Assembly (NCBI RefSeq): GCF_009649815.1
Contig: NZ_WJIC01000003.1
Coordinates: 372,001-436,000, forward strand
DNA: 64,000 nucleotides
Origin: Nocardia sp. SYP-A9097
Lineage (GTDB): Bacteria; Actinomycetota; Actinomycetes; Mycobacteriales; Mycobacteriaceae
Direction of reading: 5' to 3'
The stretch's first letter is position 1. Each line of letters opens with the position of its first letter. The position numbers were made by a program, and so were the translations under genes. Shown here in pieces: positions 46,581 through 55,420 of this stretch. Under the pieces are notes generated by a model. The model was not told the DNA's origin and did no database searches. It was given only the letters and a program-made list of their open reading frames with translations.

Positions 46581-47222
46581 ATCAAGGAAAGCGTCGAGAA
46601 GAGGGCGCGACATGCCCGCGACCAAGTCGACAAGTTCGCCGAGCGGCGGACCCAGTTGGCGACCGCGGCGCTGGATACGTTGGCGGAGTTGGGTTATGCC
46701 CGTACCAGCCTGCGCGAGATCGCCCAGAAATCCGAGTTCTCACACGGCGTGCTGCACTACTACTTCAGCGACAAGGCCGAGCTGCTCACCCACGCGGTAC
46801 AGCTGTACGAGGCCGCATGCGTCACCCGCTACGACGATGTCGTCGCGACGTCGCGCACCGCTGAGGAACTGCGAAATGCCTTCAGCGCCTTGATGGCCGA
46901 CACCCTGCAAGCTGATGCCCCAATGCACCGGCTGTGGTACGACGTACGCAATCAGAGTCTGTTCGAGGAATCGTTCCGTGCGGATGTCGTCGACATCGAC
47001 AAGCGCCGGCAGAAGATGATCGCCAATGTCGTCGAGCGCTACGCGGTCCTGTGCGACCAGTCGCTGGTGGTCAGCGAATCCCTCGCTTACGCAACCTTCG
47101 ACGGACTCTTTCAGCTGGCTCTGCTGCGCCACCACGCCGGCGAGCCGGACGCCGCGGAATCCCTTCGCCATGACGCGGCTCAGCTCCTCGATCTGACGAT
47201 CGGGTGCACCAGTCGCGGGTAG
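46581..47222 (+). CDS. TetR-family regulator with atypical start (ATC)
   Basis: About 213 residues if started at 46581. RRTQLATAALDTLAELGYAR, TSLREIAQKSEFSHGVLHYY, FSDKAELLTHAVQLYEA is a TetR HTH, followed by a ligand domain. No ATG or GTG lies in frame upstream of the HTH. The codon at the ideal distance (7 bp) from a perfect GAAGGAG is ATC, giving I/M-KESVEKRARHARDQVD. Either ATC is used, or a base change or frame error hides an ATG (ATG 46564 lies in another frame). TTG 46656 would cut helix 1. The palindrome at 46458 is its likely site. Weak stretch aside, the fold is intact. Confidence 0.8.
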   Translation: MKESVEKRARHARDQVDKFAERRTQLATAALDTLAELGYARTSLREIAQKSEFSHGVLHYYFSDKAELLTHAVQLYEAACVTRYDDVVATSRTAEELRNAFSALMADTLQADAPMHRLWYDVRNQSLFEESFRADVVDIDKRRQKMIANVVERYAVLCDQSLVVSESLAYATFDGLFQLALLRHHAGEPDAAESLRHDAAQLLDLTIGCTSRG

Positions 47223-47319
47223 GCAGTATTCAGCGCGCTGATCGCAGGCCGCATGCTGCCCACCGGCACGGTGGTGGCACAGTGGAGCCGAGGCAGGCCC
47301 GAGCGAGGAGGAACAGGCG

Positions 47320-47931
47320 ATGAGCGGACGTAACCCCAGCCAATGGGAGGAGCTCACCGCTGCCGATCCCGCCCATTCGACCTGGTACGTGGAGCGATTC
47401 CGGACAATGGCGGCCGAGGGCAAGGACATCGTCGGTGAGGCGCGACTGGTCGACGCCATGCTCGACCGCGGCGGCCGAGTCCTGGATGCGGGATGCGGCC
47501 CCGGCCGCACCGGCGGCTACCTGCATCGAGCCGGTCACACCGTGGTCGGAGTCGACCTCGACCCGGTACTCATCGCCGCCGCGGAACACGACTACCCCGG
47601 CCCCACCTGGATCGTCGGCGATCTCGCCGAATTGGACCTGCCAAGCCGCGGTATCGCCGCCGACTTCGATGCCATCGTGTGCGCGGGCAACGTAATGACA
47701 TTTCTGGCACCCTCCACCCGTGAGACAGTGCTGGCCCGATTCGCCCGCCACCTCGCCCCCACCGGCCGAGTGATCACAGGCTTCAGTGCCGACCGCGGCT
47801 ACGAATTCCCACACTTCCTCGCCGACGCCGAGAACGCCGGTCTCACACTGGATTTGCGACTCTCAACCTGGGATCTACGCCCCTTCACCAACGACTCCGA
47901 CTATCTGGTCGCAGTGTTCTCCCGCCGATAG
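47320..47931 (+). CDS. SAM-dependent methyltransferase
   Basis: 203 residues. RVLDAGCGPGRTGGYLHRAG is the SAM loop, VVGVDLDPVLIAAAEHDYP the acidic loop, FDAIVCAGNVMTFLAPSTRE the post-II region. Small-molecule class I type; substrate unknown. GAGGAGG-type site near the ATG (CGAGGAGGAACAGGCG). About 100 bp after the TetR gene on the same strand. Confidence 0.83.
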   Translation: MSGRNPSQWEELTAADPAHSTWYVERFRTMAAEGKDIVGEARLVDAMLDRGGRVLDAGCGPGRTGGYLHRAGHTVVGVDLDPVLIAAAEHDYPGPTWIVGDLAELDLPSRGIAADFDAIVCAGNVMTFLAPSTRETVLARFARHLAPTGRVITGFSADRGYEFPHFLADAENAGLTLDLRLSTWDLRPFTNDSDYLVAVFSRR

Positions 47932-47986
47932 CCCCACCCCGCCGTGAGAGGCGGCAGCCTGCGGGTCGATCTGGTCGTATCAAGGC

Positions 47987-48292
47987 ATGACGCGATTCCG
48001 GTTCGAGCCGGTGCCGGTCGATGCGGTCACTCCGTGTGGGTCGGCTGGAAATCGCCGCCTGTTCTGGTTCGCACTCACCGAGGGCTGGTTCTGCCTGGAG
48101 ATCGGGGGAGTGGAGTTGAGCCGACTGACTGCGGCTCAACGTAATTCGTGCAGAGCGTTCATTCTCGATGACCGCACCCAACGTGTCTGTGCTGCCGGAT
48201 ATGGTCTCGGCGAAACTGGAGTGAGGGGTGGAGATGGTCGACGAGTTCTGGGCAGAGCTACAGCGGGCGGTGCCGGAGATCTTGTGTGCTGA
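47987..48292 (+). CDS. Short protein with DUF5984-like N-terminus, perhaps truncated
   Basis: 101 residues. FRFEPVPVDAVTP and LFWFALTEGWFCLEIGG resemble the start of DUF5984 proteins (about 250 residues). After GYGLGETG the frame reads through the start of the next gene, whose EMVDEFWAELQRAVPEILC would suit the family's next helix. The two may once have been one gene split by a frameshift at about 48210-48225. Low certainty. Confidence 0.45.
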   Translation: MTRFRFEPVPVDAVTPCGSAGNRRLFWFALTEGWFCLEIGGVELSRLTAAQRNSCRAFILDDRTQRVCAAGYGLGETGVRGGDGRRVLGRATAGGAGDLVC

Positions 48293-48959
48293 ATACGACG
48301 ACGACTTCAACCAGATACAGCTGTGGTCGTTCGTCCGGTTGCGGGATACCGGCACCGGCAGTGAAATCGTGTTCTCCGAGAACGGTAAGACGGTCGAGGT
48401 CGGCGTGCCGGGTGAATCCGCTGCTGCACAACAGCTGACGAGAGTGCTGTTGTCGCACCCGGTCTGGTACTCGCCGATGAGATCTGGGCAGCGGTGGATG
48501 ACGCGCTGGCGTTTGCCGAGCGAAGACGGCTTCCTCGTCGCGGACAGGCACTACGCCGAGGCTGCCACCGGTGTCATTGCCGTGATGCGTGACGGCCTGC
48601 GTATGGACCCGGCGCGAATGCGCTACACCGCGGGGGACCGGAACGGGCCTCGTAACGCGCTGTCGACGCTGTGCCTCCACCTGACCGCCGACCGGCCCAC
48701 GAAACGCAACGCACCCGAACGATGTACCGACTGGGGCGATTTCGCCGAGAGGCTGGATTGGACGCTTCGAACACTGCCGTACAACGACGTCACTTGCTTG
48801 GAGGCTCCCGCCATCGAAAACCACAACGGCCTGGAATTCATAGAGGGGAGAGGGCGTCTGGAGGCGGCCACGATCGCCGAAAACGTCGAAGGGCCCGACC
48901 TCGCGAGGACCTGCACCAGCGGCTTGGCCGTATCGGGTGGTCAGATGAGATGGACATGA
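48234..48959 (+). CDS. Hypothetical 241-aa protein
   Basis: ATG 48234 with GAGGGG upstream (GTG 48228 possible). Acidic N-terminus (DEFWAELQRAVPEILCAEYDDD), a middle IQLWSFVRLRD region, and WMTRWRLPSEDGFLVADRHY. No family recognised. Stop overlaps the start of the next small ORF (ATGA), so they are translationally coupled. See the preceding entry for a possible common origin. Confidence 0.55.
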   Translation: MVDEFWAELQRAVPEILCAEYDDDFNQIQLWSFVRLRDTGTGSEIVFSENGKTVEVGVPGESAAAQQLTRVLLSHPVWYSPMRSGQRWMTRWRLPSEDGFLVADRHYAEAATGVIAVMRDGLRMDPARMRYTAGDRNGPRNALSTLCLHLTADRPTKRNAPERCTDWGDFAERLDWTLRTLPYNDVTCLEAPAIENHNGLEFIEGRGRLEAATIAENVEGPDLARTCTSGLAVSGGQMRWT

Positions 48960-49174
48960 GCACCGGTTGCGCGATCTGGCAGTACGGTCCGATCGATTCG
49001 AGCGCTGGATCTTTCGACCGCAGACTGGACAAGCTTCCCCAACTGGTTATCGCCACATTTCGGGATGTGTACGGCTTGGCAAGTCCTCAGGACCTGGTCG
49101 TCGCGACCAACACCGACTACCTGGGAAGAGAACTCGGAATACCGAGCGTGCGCAACTGGTCCTACCTCGGATAG
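48956..49174 (+). CDS. Hypothetical 72-aa protein
   Basis: Coupled to the upstream gene by ATGA. CAIWQYGPIDSSAGSFDRRL, LPQLVIATFRDVYGLASPQD. Family unknown; the only support is the coupling and reasonable composition. Confidence 0.4.
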   Translation: MSTGCAIWQYGPIDSSAGSFDRRLDKLPQLVIATFRDVYGLASPQDLVVATNTDYLGRELGIPSVRNWSYLG

Positions 49175-49244
49175 GTGGGACGCGGTCGCTGCGGTTTGGC
49201 ACAGGGCAATCCGAGGGAAGGTGACGACGGGGGTCTGGGCCCGG

Positions 49245-49802
49245 CTATCGGTTGCCAGGGTGGACGGGTAGGAGACGGTGACGCTCGGATACCAAGTGGT
49301 CGTAGGAGTCCCGGACGTGACGGACGAAACGGTCGCCGGGGTGGCGGACCAGAGGCGGCGCGGTGAGGCCTTCGGATTCGGCCGCCAGAACTACTTCCAG
49401 CGATGCGACGTGGGCGCAGAAGTCGCGGAGGGGGTTTGGGAGATAGGGTTCCAGCAGGAGATCGGCGTGGTCGAGGATCAGGTCGCGCATAGTGCGGTTT
49501 GCGGGCATCAGGACGTGGTCGCGCCACCGGCGCCAGTCCGAGTTGTCCCGGTCGAAGCGGCGTTGGGCACTGGGTGGCAGGTGGGACTCTCGTAGTGACT
49601 CCCATAGGTGTTCGTTGACGTCCACCAGGGTGCGCAGCGGAGCGTAGAGTTCGGCGAGTTGACTGCTGATGCGCAACAGTTTGGCTTGGCGCCGCTCCTG
49701 ACTGATCAAGCCGCGCTGCGCTAATACGAAGGTCAAGCCCGCTGCGAAAATGCTCGCGCAGGCGGCGATCACCGCGGCCGACATATCAACTGTCAATCCC
49801 AT
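49245..49802 (-). CDS. Membrane-anchored hypothetical protein
   Basis: 185 residues from the ATG at 49802. N-terminal TM (MSAAVIAACASIFAAGLTFVLA) then a long helical region (LISQERRQAKLLRISSQLAE, YAPLRTLVDVNEHLWESLRE, HLPPSAQRRFDRD). Arrangement suggests a single-pass protein with a cytoplasmic helical domain. No family assigned. No clear ribosome site. Convergent with 48956-49174. Confidence 0.5.
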   Translation of the reverse strand: MGLTVDMSAAVIAACASIFAAGLTFVLAQRGLISQERRQAKLLRISSQLAELYAPLRTLVDVNEHLWESLRESHLPPSAQRRFDRDNSDWRRWRDHVLMPANRTMRDLILDHADLLLEPYLPNPLRDFCAHVASLEVVLAAESEGLTAPPLVRHPGDRFVRHVRDSYDHLVSERHRLLPVHPGNR

Positions 49803-50002
49803 GGTAGTGCAACTGCGGCGGCAGAATCGATGACATAACGCCATGTTAATGGCGGGTCGCCAAGTCGGGATCGTGCAGTCGTGCAGTCCTTTTCGGCTCT
49901 TTTCAGTGCTTTCCAGCCGCTGTCGCACCGCACACGCCGCGTGGCTTCATGGGAGGGCACAGAAGGGAGCCGACAATGGCCGAGATTTGTCCGGACACCG
50001 AC

Positions 50003-52321
50003 TCAACCGTCGGTGTCCGGCAACGCCTGCAGTCGGGTGCGGATCTCGTCCTGCCGCCGGCGGTCGCGCAACATGGTGTAGCCGGACAGCGCCTGATTCC
50101 AGTGCATACGCGCCGCAGGCCAATTGGCTTGGGCCGCGGCGATCTCACCCAGCCCGTCGTAACCACGGGTCTGCTCCAGCGTGCTGCCCGACCGCGTCGC
50201 GAGTTCTGCTGCGTGGGAAAACATTTCACCAGCCTGCTGTAGGGCGTCCAGCTGCCGGTAGGCGCTCCCGAGCACGTTGTAGGCCATCGCCTCGTCGACA
50301 TGTAACTGCTGGGCGTGGAACACCTCGAGGGCCTCCTGCACCATCGGCACCGCCTCCGCGTACCGGCCCGCGGCGATTTCGATCGTGGCGGTGTCGCGCA
50401 ACAGTATCGCCACATTCCGCGGGTTCCCGTGGGCGGTCAAATAGGCGAGCGCAGTGGCGCTTTTGCGCAGCGCTTGCGCGGACTCACCCGCTACGAAGTC
50501 CGCCCACGCCTCGTGCGCGAGGGCGATGTGCTCGCCATAGGTGTCGCCGATCTGTTGGAAACGGGCACGAGCTCGCCGGTACAGGGCCGCGGCGGCTGTC
50601 ACATGTCCGCCCGACAACTCGGCAAGCCCGAGGTTGTTGTAAGTCACCGCCTCGGCATAGCCGTCGGCCGACCGTTCGGCGGCGGCCAGCGCCAGCTCGT
50701 GGGTACGCAGCCAGAGGTCGATATCGTGGGTGATGAAGGCGAATTCGCGGACCGCGAAGGCCAGCTGCCAGCACTGCTCGTCCCGGCCCAGCGCGTAGGC
50801 CGTGATCGCGGCGGTCAGCAGGTTGTCCCGGTCGGCAGTCAATTGTGCCATCGCGGAACGGTATTCGCGCATCTGATGTGCCGTGTCTCGGACCGACGGG
50901 GCCATGGCCGCACGATGCCGGGTGGGGGTGAGTAGGCGGTCCGCCGCGTCCGCGGTCGACAGATAGTGATCCACCAGCCGCGCGCGGACCTGCGCGTGAT
51001 CGTCCCGGGTCAGCGTGGTCTGGGCGCGCTGATGCGCGAAAGACTTGATGAGATCGTGGAATTCGTAACGGCCCGCGCGCGGGGACGCGAGCAGATTGAC
51101 CTCGATCAAGTGCCGTACCGAGCGGCGCGCGACACCACTGTCGACATCGGCGATGGCGGCAACCGCCGCGAGGTCGAAGTCGCGACCGGCGTGCAGTCCA
51201 AGCAGGGTGAACGCGCGTGCGTGCTCCGGTGCCAACCGCGCCACCGAATACTCGAACAGTGCAGGGAGATCGCGGTCCCCGTCGTGGAACACCTCGATCC
51301 CGCCGTCGTCATCGGCGACACTTGGCCACGTCTCGGTGTGCACGACCGCTGCGGCGATCTTGATAGCGACCGGCAACCCATGACACCGACGCGTCATCGC
51401 CACCAATTGCTCTTCAGACGGGCGGCGGTCATCGGGTAAGTCCGCCAGGAGCTCGCGTACCAATTCCGCCGAATCGTTCACCGACAGCGGCGTTATCGGC
51501 AGGCGGCGGGCATCGTCGAGGCCGTTGAGATTGCTGCGACTCGTGAGCAGCACGCGACTGTCACCGTCGGTGGGTAACAGCGCCCGCACGTGCGCGGCAT
51601 CGAGGACGTTGTCCAACACCAGCAGCAGGCATTTGTCAGTCAGCAGCTCATGCAAGGCGACCAGTCGGTCTTCCTGGTGCACGGGCACCGATTCCGGTGG
51701 AGCCTTCAGCTGACGCAAGAGCTTGCCCGCGGCCTCGCCCGCTGACATGGCCGGGGTATCGGCGTATCCGTGCAGGTCGAGGAACAGGCACCCATCGGGA
51801 AATTCCTTCTCCAGGCTGCGGGCGGCCCGCACCGCCAGCGCGGTCTTGCCGACACCGCCGACACCGCACAGCACGCACACGGTCACGAATTCCGCCTGCG
51901 CCGAGCTGGTCAGCACGGCGAGGATCTGTGCGAGTTCCGCCTTCCGGCCGTGCAATTGCCTTATATCCCTGGGCAATTCAGCGGCGTACGTACCGCGCGA
52001 GGGTTGCTTCGCGCCGCGTTCACGACAGGTCCGCCGCGCGATCTCGGCGTAGTCGCGCAGGGTCTGCAACTGCCCGATGGCGGCTCCGTCGAGTTGCAGT
52101 TCGCAAAGGATCGATTCCAGTACCGAGGCCGATGGCAGCGTCGTTCCCTTGAGATAGGCATACACGCTGCCGACCGAGATATTCACCCGCTTGGCCAGAT
52201 TCGTGCGCTTCACAGTTGCGCCGAGTTGCTTTTCGGCGCGCAGCATCGCCTGGTTCAGCGCGCTGACGAAATCCTCTAGTGCGGCATCCGGATCGACGGC
52301 TCGCCGCGATGTGCCGACCAT
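50003..52321 (-). CDS. STAND-type HTH-NB-ARC-TPR regulator
   Basis: 772 residues. Residues about 1-95: an Xre-like HTH (TNLAKRVNISVGSVYAYLKG then LPSASVLESILCELQ). About 130-380: NB-ARC/AP-ATPase with HGRKAELAQIL, Walker A CGVGGVGKTALAVRAA, Walker B CLLLVLDNV, RNBS-like LLTSRSN, and GLPVAIKIAA (GxP). About 380-500: winged-helix-like domain. About 520-760: TPRs (EAVTYNNLGLAELSGGHVTA, EAMAYNVLGSAYRQLDALQQ). This is the AfsR/SARP-like STAND class: oligomerising switch ATPases that act as regulators or, in some, as phage sensors. GGAGG precedes the ATG at 52321. Divergent from the lipoprotein gene by 128 bp. Confidence 0.87.
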   Translation of the reverse strand: MVGTSRRAVDPDAALEDFVSALNQAMLRAEKQLGATVKRTNLAKRVNISVGSVYAYLKGTTLPSASVLESILCELQLDGAAIGQLQTLRDYAEIARRTCRERGAKQPSRGTYAAELPRDIRQLHGRKAELAQILAVLTSSAQAEFVTVCVLCGVGGVGKTALAVRAARSLEKEFPDGCLFLDLHGYADTPAMSAGEAAGKLLRQLKAPPESVPVHQEDRLVALHELLTDKCLLLVLDNVLDAAHVRALLPTDGDSRVLLTSRSNLNGLDDARRLPITPLSVNDSAELVRELLADLPDDRRPSEEQLVAMTRRCHGLPVAIKIAAAVVHTETWPSVADDDGGIEVFHDGDRDLPALFEYSVARLAPEHARAFTLLGLHAGRDFDLAAVAAIADVDSGVARRSVRHLIEVNLLASPRAGRYEFHDLIKSFAHQRAQTTLTRDDHAQVRARLVDHYLSTADAADRLLTPTRHRAAMAPSVRDTAHQMREYRSAMAQLTADRDNLLTAAITAYALGRDEQCWQLAFAVREFAFITHDIDLWLRTHELALAAAERSADGYAEAVTYNNLGLAELSGGHVTAAAALYRRARARFQQIGDTYGEHIALAHEAWADFVAGESAQALRKSATALAYLTAHGNPRNVAILLRDTATIEIAAGRYAEAVPMVQEALEVFHAQQLHVDEAMAYNVLGSAYRQLDALQQAGEMFSHAAELATRSGSTLEQTRGYDGLGEIAAAQANWPAARMHWNQALSGYTMLRDRRRQDEIRTRLQALPDTDG

Positions 52322-52449
52322 CGTCACCTCCGCGCTGCTGTGGCGGCACCGTGCAGTGTATTCAAGCGGATTCCAGATGTCCAGGAACTGAACTCCCACC
52401 CGTGATGCAGTTGTAGACAACAACATTCACGACCGGAAAGGAAGTCATC

Positions 52450-52773
52450 GTGAAGCGAACCGCAGTTGTCGCCACCCTATTGGCTATCGGATCACTCGTC
52501 ATCGGCGGCTGCTCCAACTCCCACGGTCCCGCCTCGACGCAGCCTGCCTCGACGCAGAACAATTCGACGCAGTCCGCCGCGGGCGGCGAAACGACCTGCA
52601 AGGATTTCCTCGCCGCCGACAAGACTCGCAAGGATTCGATCATCGAAACCTATTTGCGCAGTACCGGACAGGGCACGAGCCGGTCTTCGATCACCGCGAC
52701 CCGGTTGTCCGCAGAGGCTTTCTGCCACACCACCGGCAAGAACAAACTGGTCCGCGACATCGCGACGGGCTGA
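52450..52773 (+). CDS. Secreted lipoprotein with HdeA-like CKDF domain
   Basis: 107 residues. Signal with lipobox (LLAIGSLVIGGC), Ser/Thr/Gln-rich linker, then TCKDFLAADKTRKDSIIETY and FCHTTGKNKLVRDI: two Cys framing a small helical domain, like the HdeA-type acid-stress fold found in mycobacterial/nocardial lipoproteins. GTG start with GAAAGGAAG upstream. First gene of the + strand run to 56266. Confidence 0.7.
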   Translation: MKRTAVVATLLAIGSLVIGGCSNSHGPASTQPASTQNNSTQSAAGGETTCKDFLAADKTRKDSIIETYLRSTGQGTSRSSITATRLSAEAFCHTTGKNKLVRDIATG

Positions 52774-52800
52774 GACACAGAGGGCGATCGGGAGTTCACG

Positions 52801-53193
52801 ATGGAAGCATTGTTCGTACTTTTCATTATCGCGTTTGCCGCTGTGTTGATACTTGGGCTCTTTCTCAGCGCCGGCGCTCGAAAGCAGATCGACACGTATG
52901 CGAAAGTGCCCTACGAGCACGTAACCGACGTGGTGCACGACCATTTCGGTTCGGTGTGGTGGCGCGCGGTTGACGGCCCGGGGGATATGAACTTTCGAGC
53001 GCGGGGGTTCGGGCTGAGTTCGATTGGCAGTGCCAAACCGGTTCTCTCGGTCAAGGTGACGGCGCTGGACAACGGAAACGTCAGCGTCGCCGCTTGGATG
53101 TCGTCGTGGTCGCAGCGAATGGGAATCGTGGGGTGCTGCGACCGCGTGTACTTCAAGCGGCGCACGCTGATTCAGAAGATCGAAGCACTCTAG
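52801..53193 (+). CDS. Small membrane protein
   Basis: 130 residues. N-terminal TM (ALFVLFIIAFAAVLILGLFLS), then about 105 residues with mixed strand/helix character (YEHVTDVVHDHFGSVWWRAV, KPVLSVKVTALDNGNVSVAA). No family recognised. 27 bp after the lipoprotein. Confidence 0.6.
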   Translation: MEALFVLFIIAFAAVLILGLFLSAGARKQIDTYAKVPYEHVTDVVHDHFGSVWWRAVDGPGDMNFRARGFGLSSIGSAKPVLSVKVTALDNGNVSVAAWMSSWSQRMGIVGCCDRVYFKRRTLIQKIEAL

Positions 53194-53216
53194 CGCGAGC
53201 CAGGCAGGATATTCTC

Positions 53217-54110
53217 ATGGAGCCACAGTACCTATCCGGGGAATCGCACCCCGACTGGAATTCGATAGCGCAGGACTACCTCGATCGCGGTGACGGATTC
53301 CAAGCGCATATGGCCGCGCAGGAAGCTACTCACCAGCGGCCCGGCGACGCGGAGGCGTGGTACATCCGGGCACAAGCCTCACTCGAACTCGACAACGGCA
53401 ACGACGCCCTCTTCGAGATCACCGAGGCAATTCGACTGTGTTCCGACGATCCACGCTTTCACTGTGTACTCGGCGATATCCATTGCGGCGCCCGCGATTG
53501 GGTGCGGGCCCGGGCCGCGTACGAGCGAGCGCAGGCTCTCGATCCGCGAAGTCCGCTGTACGCCATCGGCATCGCGAACACCTATGTCGACAATCTGGAG
53601 ATGGCTATTCCCATCTACGAGAAGTCCGTTCGCGAATACCCGGATAACGTGTACTTCCGAGAACAATTGGCCGCCGCACTCGTCGAGTCGATCACCGACG
53701 AGTGGAGCGAATACGCCGACGGCGGGCGCGGGATCACCAGTCAGGCACAGCTCGACTTCTCCCGGCAGGTGCTGAAGCGGATCGCCGGCCTCGATCTCCG
53801 GACCGCCGAGTTCGCCGACGTGTGCACGCATATCGCGGAGATACAACGGTTGGTGGACAGAGCCGCGCAGGTGAGGTGGTACGGATCGGATCACATTGTG
53901 GCGTACCTGGTCGCGACCTCGGTATGCGTGCTTACCTTTCTGATCGCGGTCGGCGCGGGCGCCGGAGGGCCGGCGGTGCTCGGCCTGCTGGGCGTGGCCG
54001 CCATCGTGACCTGCTATGTGCTGCGGCATCGCATGCCGGACTGGAAATGGACCCGGCGCAGCGTTTCGCAGAGTGTCAGCCGTACCGGTCGGCAAGATCC
54101 CGACCGATAG
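53217..54110 (+). CDS. TPR protein with C-terminal membrane anchor
   Basis: 297 residues. TPRs at about 30-175 (AEAWYIRAQASLELDNGNDA, PRFHCVLGDIHCGARDWVRA, PLYAIGIANTYVDNLEMAIP), then two TM helices (HIVAYLVATSVCVLTFLIAVG and GPAVLGLLGVAAIVTCYVL) and a basic tail. 23 bp after the preceding gene. Likely a membrane scaffold. The neighbouring STAND and SEFIR proteins suggest a signalling complex, but only by proximity. Confidence 0.72.
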   Translation: MEPQYLSGESHPDWNSIAQDYLDRGDGFQAHMAAQEATHQRPGDAEAWYIRAQASLELDNGNDALFEITEAIRLCSDDPRFHCVLGDIHCGARDWVRARAAYERAQALDPRSPLYAIGIANTYVDNLEMAIPIYEKSVREYPDNVYFREQLAAALVESITDEWSEYADGGRGITSQAQLDFSRQVLKRIAGLDLRTAEFADVCTHIAEIQRLVDRAAQVRWYGSDHIVAYLVATSVCVLTFLIAVGAGAGGPAVLGLLGVAAIVTCYVLRHRMPDWKWTRRSVSQSVSRTGRQDPDR

Positions 54111-54245
54111 GTTTTGAGATAGCCACGGCAACACCGTAATTAAGCAGACAAATCAGACGCTCATGAATAATGAGGGGCTTTCTATGGACCACCGAGGCGT
54201 ACGCTGCTTCCGTACCGCTGGCGATTGGCATTGAGGACGGGCATA

Positions 54246-55292
54246 ATGGGTGTCGGAGAACAGCTTTCGTCCGAGTCCCGTGGCGAGCCGCCGAGGGTGT
54301 TCGTGACGTATTCCCACGATACGAAGGAGCATAAGGAGCTGGTCCGGAAATTCGCGACGTTTCTCCGCGAAGACGCCGGTGTCGATGTGCACTTGGATCT
54401 CTGGTACGACACAGAGCGTCGCGATTGGTCGATTTGGGCGATCGATCAGCTCACCAGGGCGGATTTCATTCTGGTGATCGCCTCGCCCGAGTACAAAAGG
54501 CGCGCAGAGGGAATCGCGGCACCGGATGAGGGACGCGGTGCCCAGTTCGAGTCCGCGATCCTGCGCAATGAACTCACCAGAAACCTCTTCGAACAGACCA
54601 AGCGGATTCTTCCGGTTGTGCTGCCTGGGCGCTCGATAGACGAGATCCCGGTCTTCCTTACCGGGTACTCCGCCACCCGCTACGTGATCAGCAAAATCAG
54701 CCTGGACGGCATCGCCGACCTGCTTGTCGCCTTCACGGGAGAAGGGGAACATCCCTTGCCGTCTCGCGGCGAGTGGATCGGCTCCCCATACGCCGAGAAC
54801 TCGCGCGCGACACCGGTAGCCGGTCCGGTGCGCCGCAGGGCCAGACTGTTGACCACGGTGCTGGATCCGTCGAACATCGGACCCGACTTGATATTTGCCG
54901 GCGCGGATCTGGATGCGGAACACTACGGCAACAGCATCGTGCACCGCTGCAATGCCTTTTGCGGCGATCCGAGGAGTGCCGTCGAATATACCCTGGGTCG
55001 CCGGTACCATGAATTCGAAGCGGTAGTCGGAATTCTCGACAATGCCAAGGATGCCAACCAGATCGGATACTTCCAAGTCTTCCTTGACAACGCGCCGCAG
55101 CGACAGGTACGCGTGACCCTCGGCGAACCGATCCGAATCCATTACAACGTGGAGCGAGTGCTCCGACTACGCCTGGTCGCCTACCGTCCGGATACGGTCG
55201 ACAATCCGATATTGGCAGGTATGGCCACAGCCGTCGGCCGCCCGATTCGACTCCCCGAACTGGCCTGGGGTGATCCGACACTGTTCGAATGA
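54246..55292 (+). CDS. SEFIR-domain protein with C-terminal NPCBM-like domain
   Basis: 348 residues. SEFIR (TIR-like) domain at about 15-165: PRVFVTYSHDTKEHKELVRK, VDVHLDLWYDTERRDWSIW, ADFILVIASPEYKRRAEG, ILPVVLPGRSIDEIPVFL. SEFIR differs from TIR in its conserved boxes; bacterial members occur in defence and signalling proteins. C-terminal part (about 205-320) looks like NPCBM: AEHYGNSIVHRCNAF, VEYTLGRRYHEFEAVVGILDNA, GYFQVFLDNAPQRQVRV. No signal peptide, so the binding domain is probably cytoplasmic. ATG 54246. Whether the SEFIR part is an NADase or an adaptor is not decidable here; no clear catalytic Glu is asserted. Confidence 0.78.
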   Translation: MGVGEQLSSESRGEPPRVFVTYSHDTKEHKELVRKFATFLREDAGVDVHLDLWYDTERRDWSIWAIDQLTRADFILVIASPEYKRRAEGIAAPDEGRGAQFESAILRNELTRNLFEQTKRILPVVLPGRSIDEIPVFLTGYSATRYVISKISLDGIADLLVAFTGEGEHPLPSRGEWIGSPYAENSRATPVAGPVRRRARLLTTVLDPSNIGPDLIFAGADLDAEHYGNSIVHRCNAFCGDPRSAVEYTLGRRYHEFEAVVGILDNAKDANQIGYFQVFLDNAPQRQVRVTLGEPIRIHYNVERVLRLRLVAYRPDTVDNPILAGMATAVGRPIRLPELAWGDPTLFE

Positions 55293-55420
55293 CTATCCGC
55301 ATTCAACTGTTCAATGTGTGCGTAATCGGCTGTGACACAAGACTTCAACTGCCAAAGGCAGTGAATATTCCACCGGCACTACCAATCTGGATCGCCACTC
55401 TCGAACGTTAGGCTCCAAGC

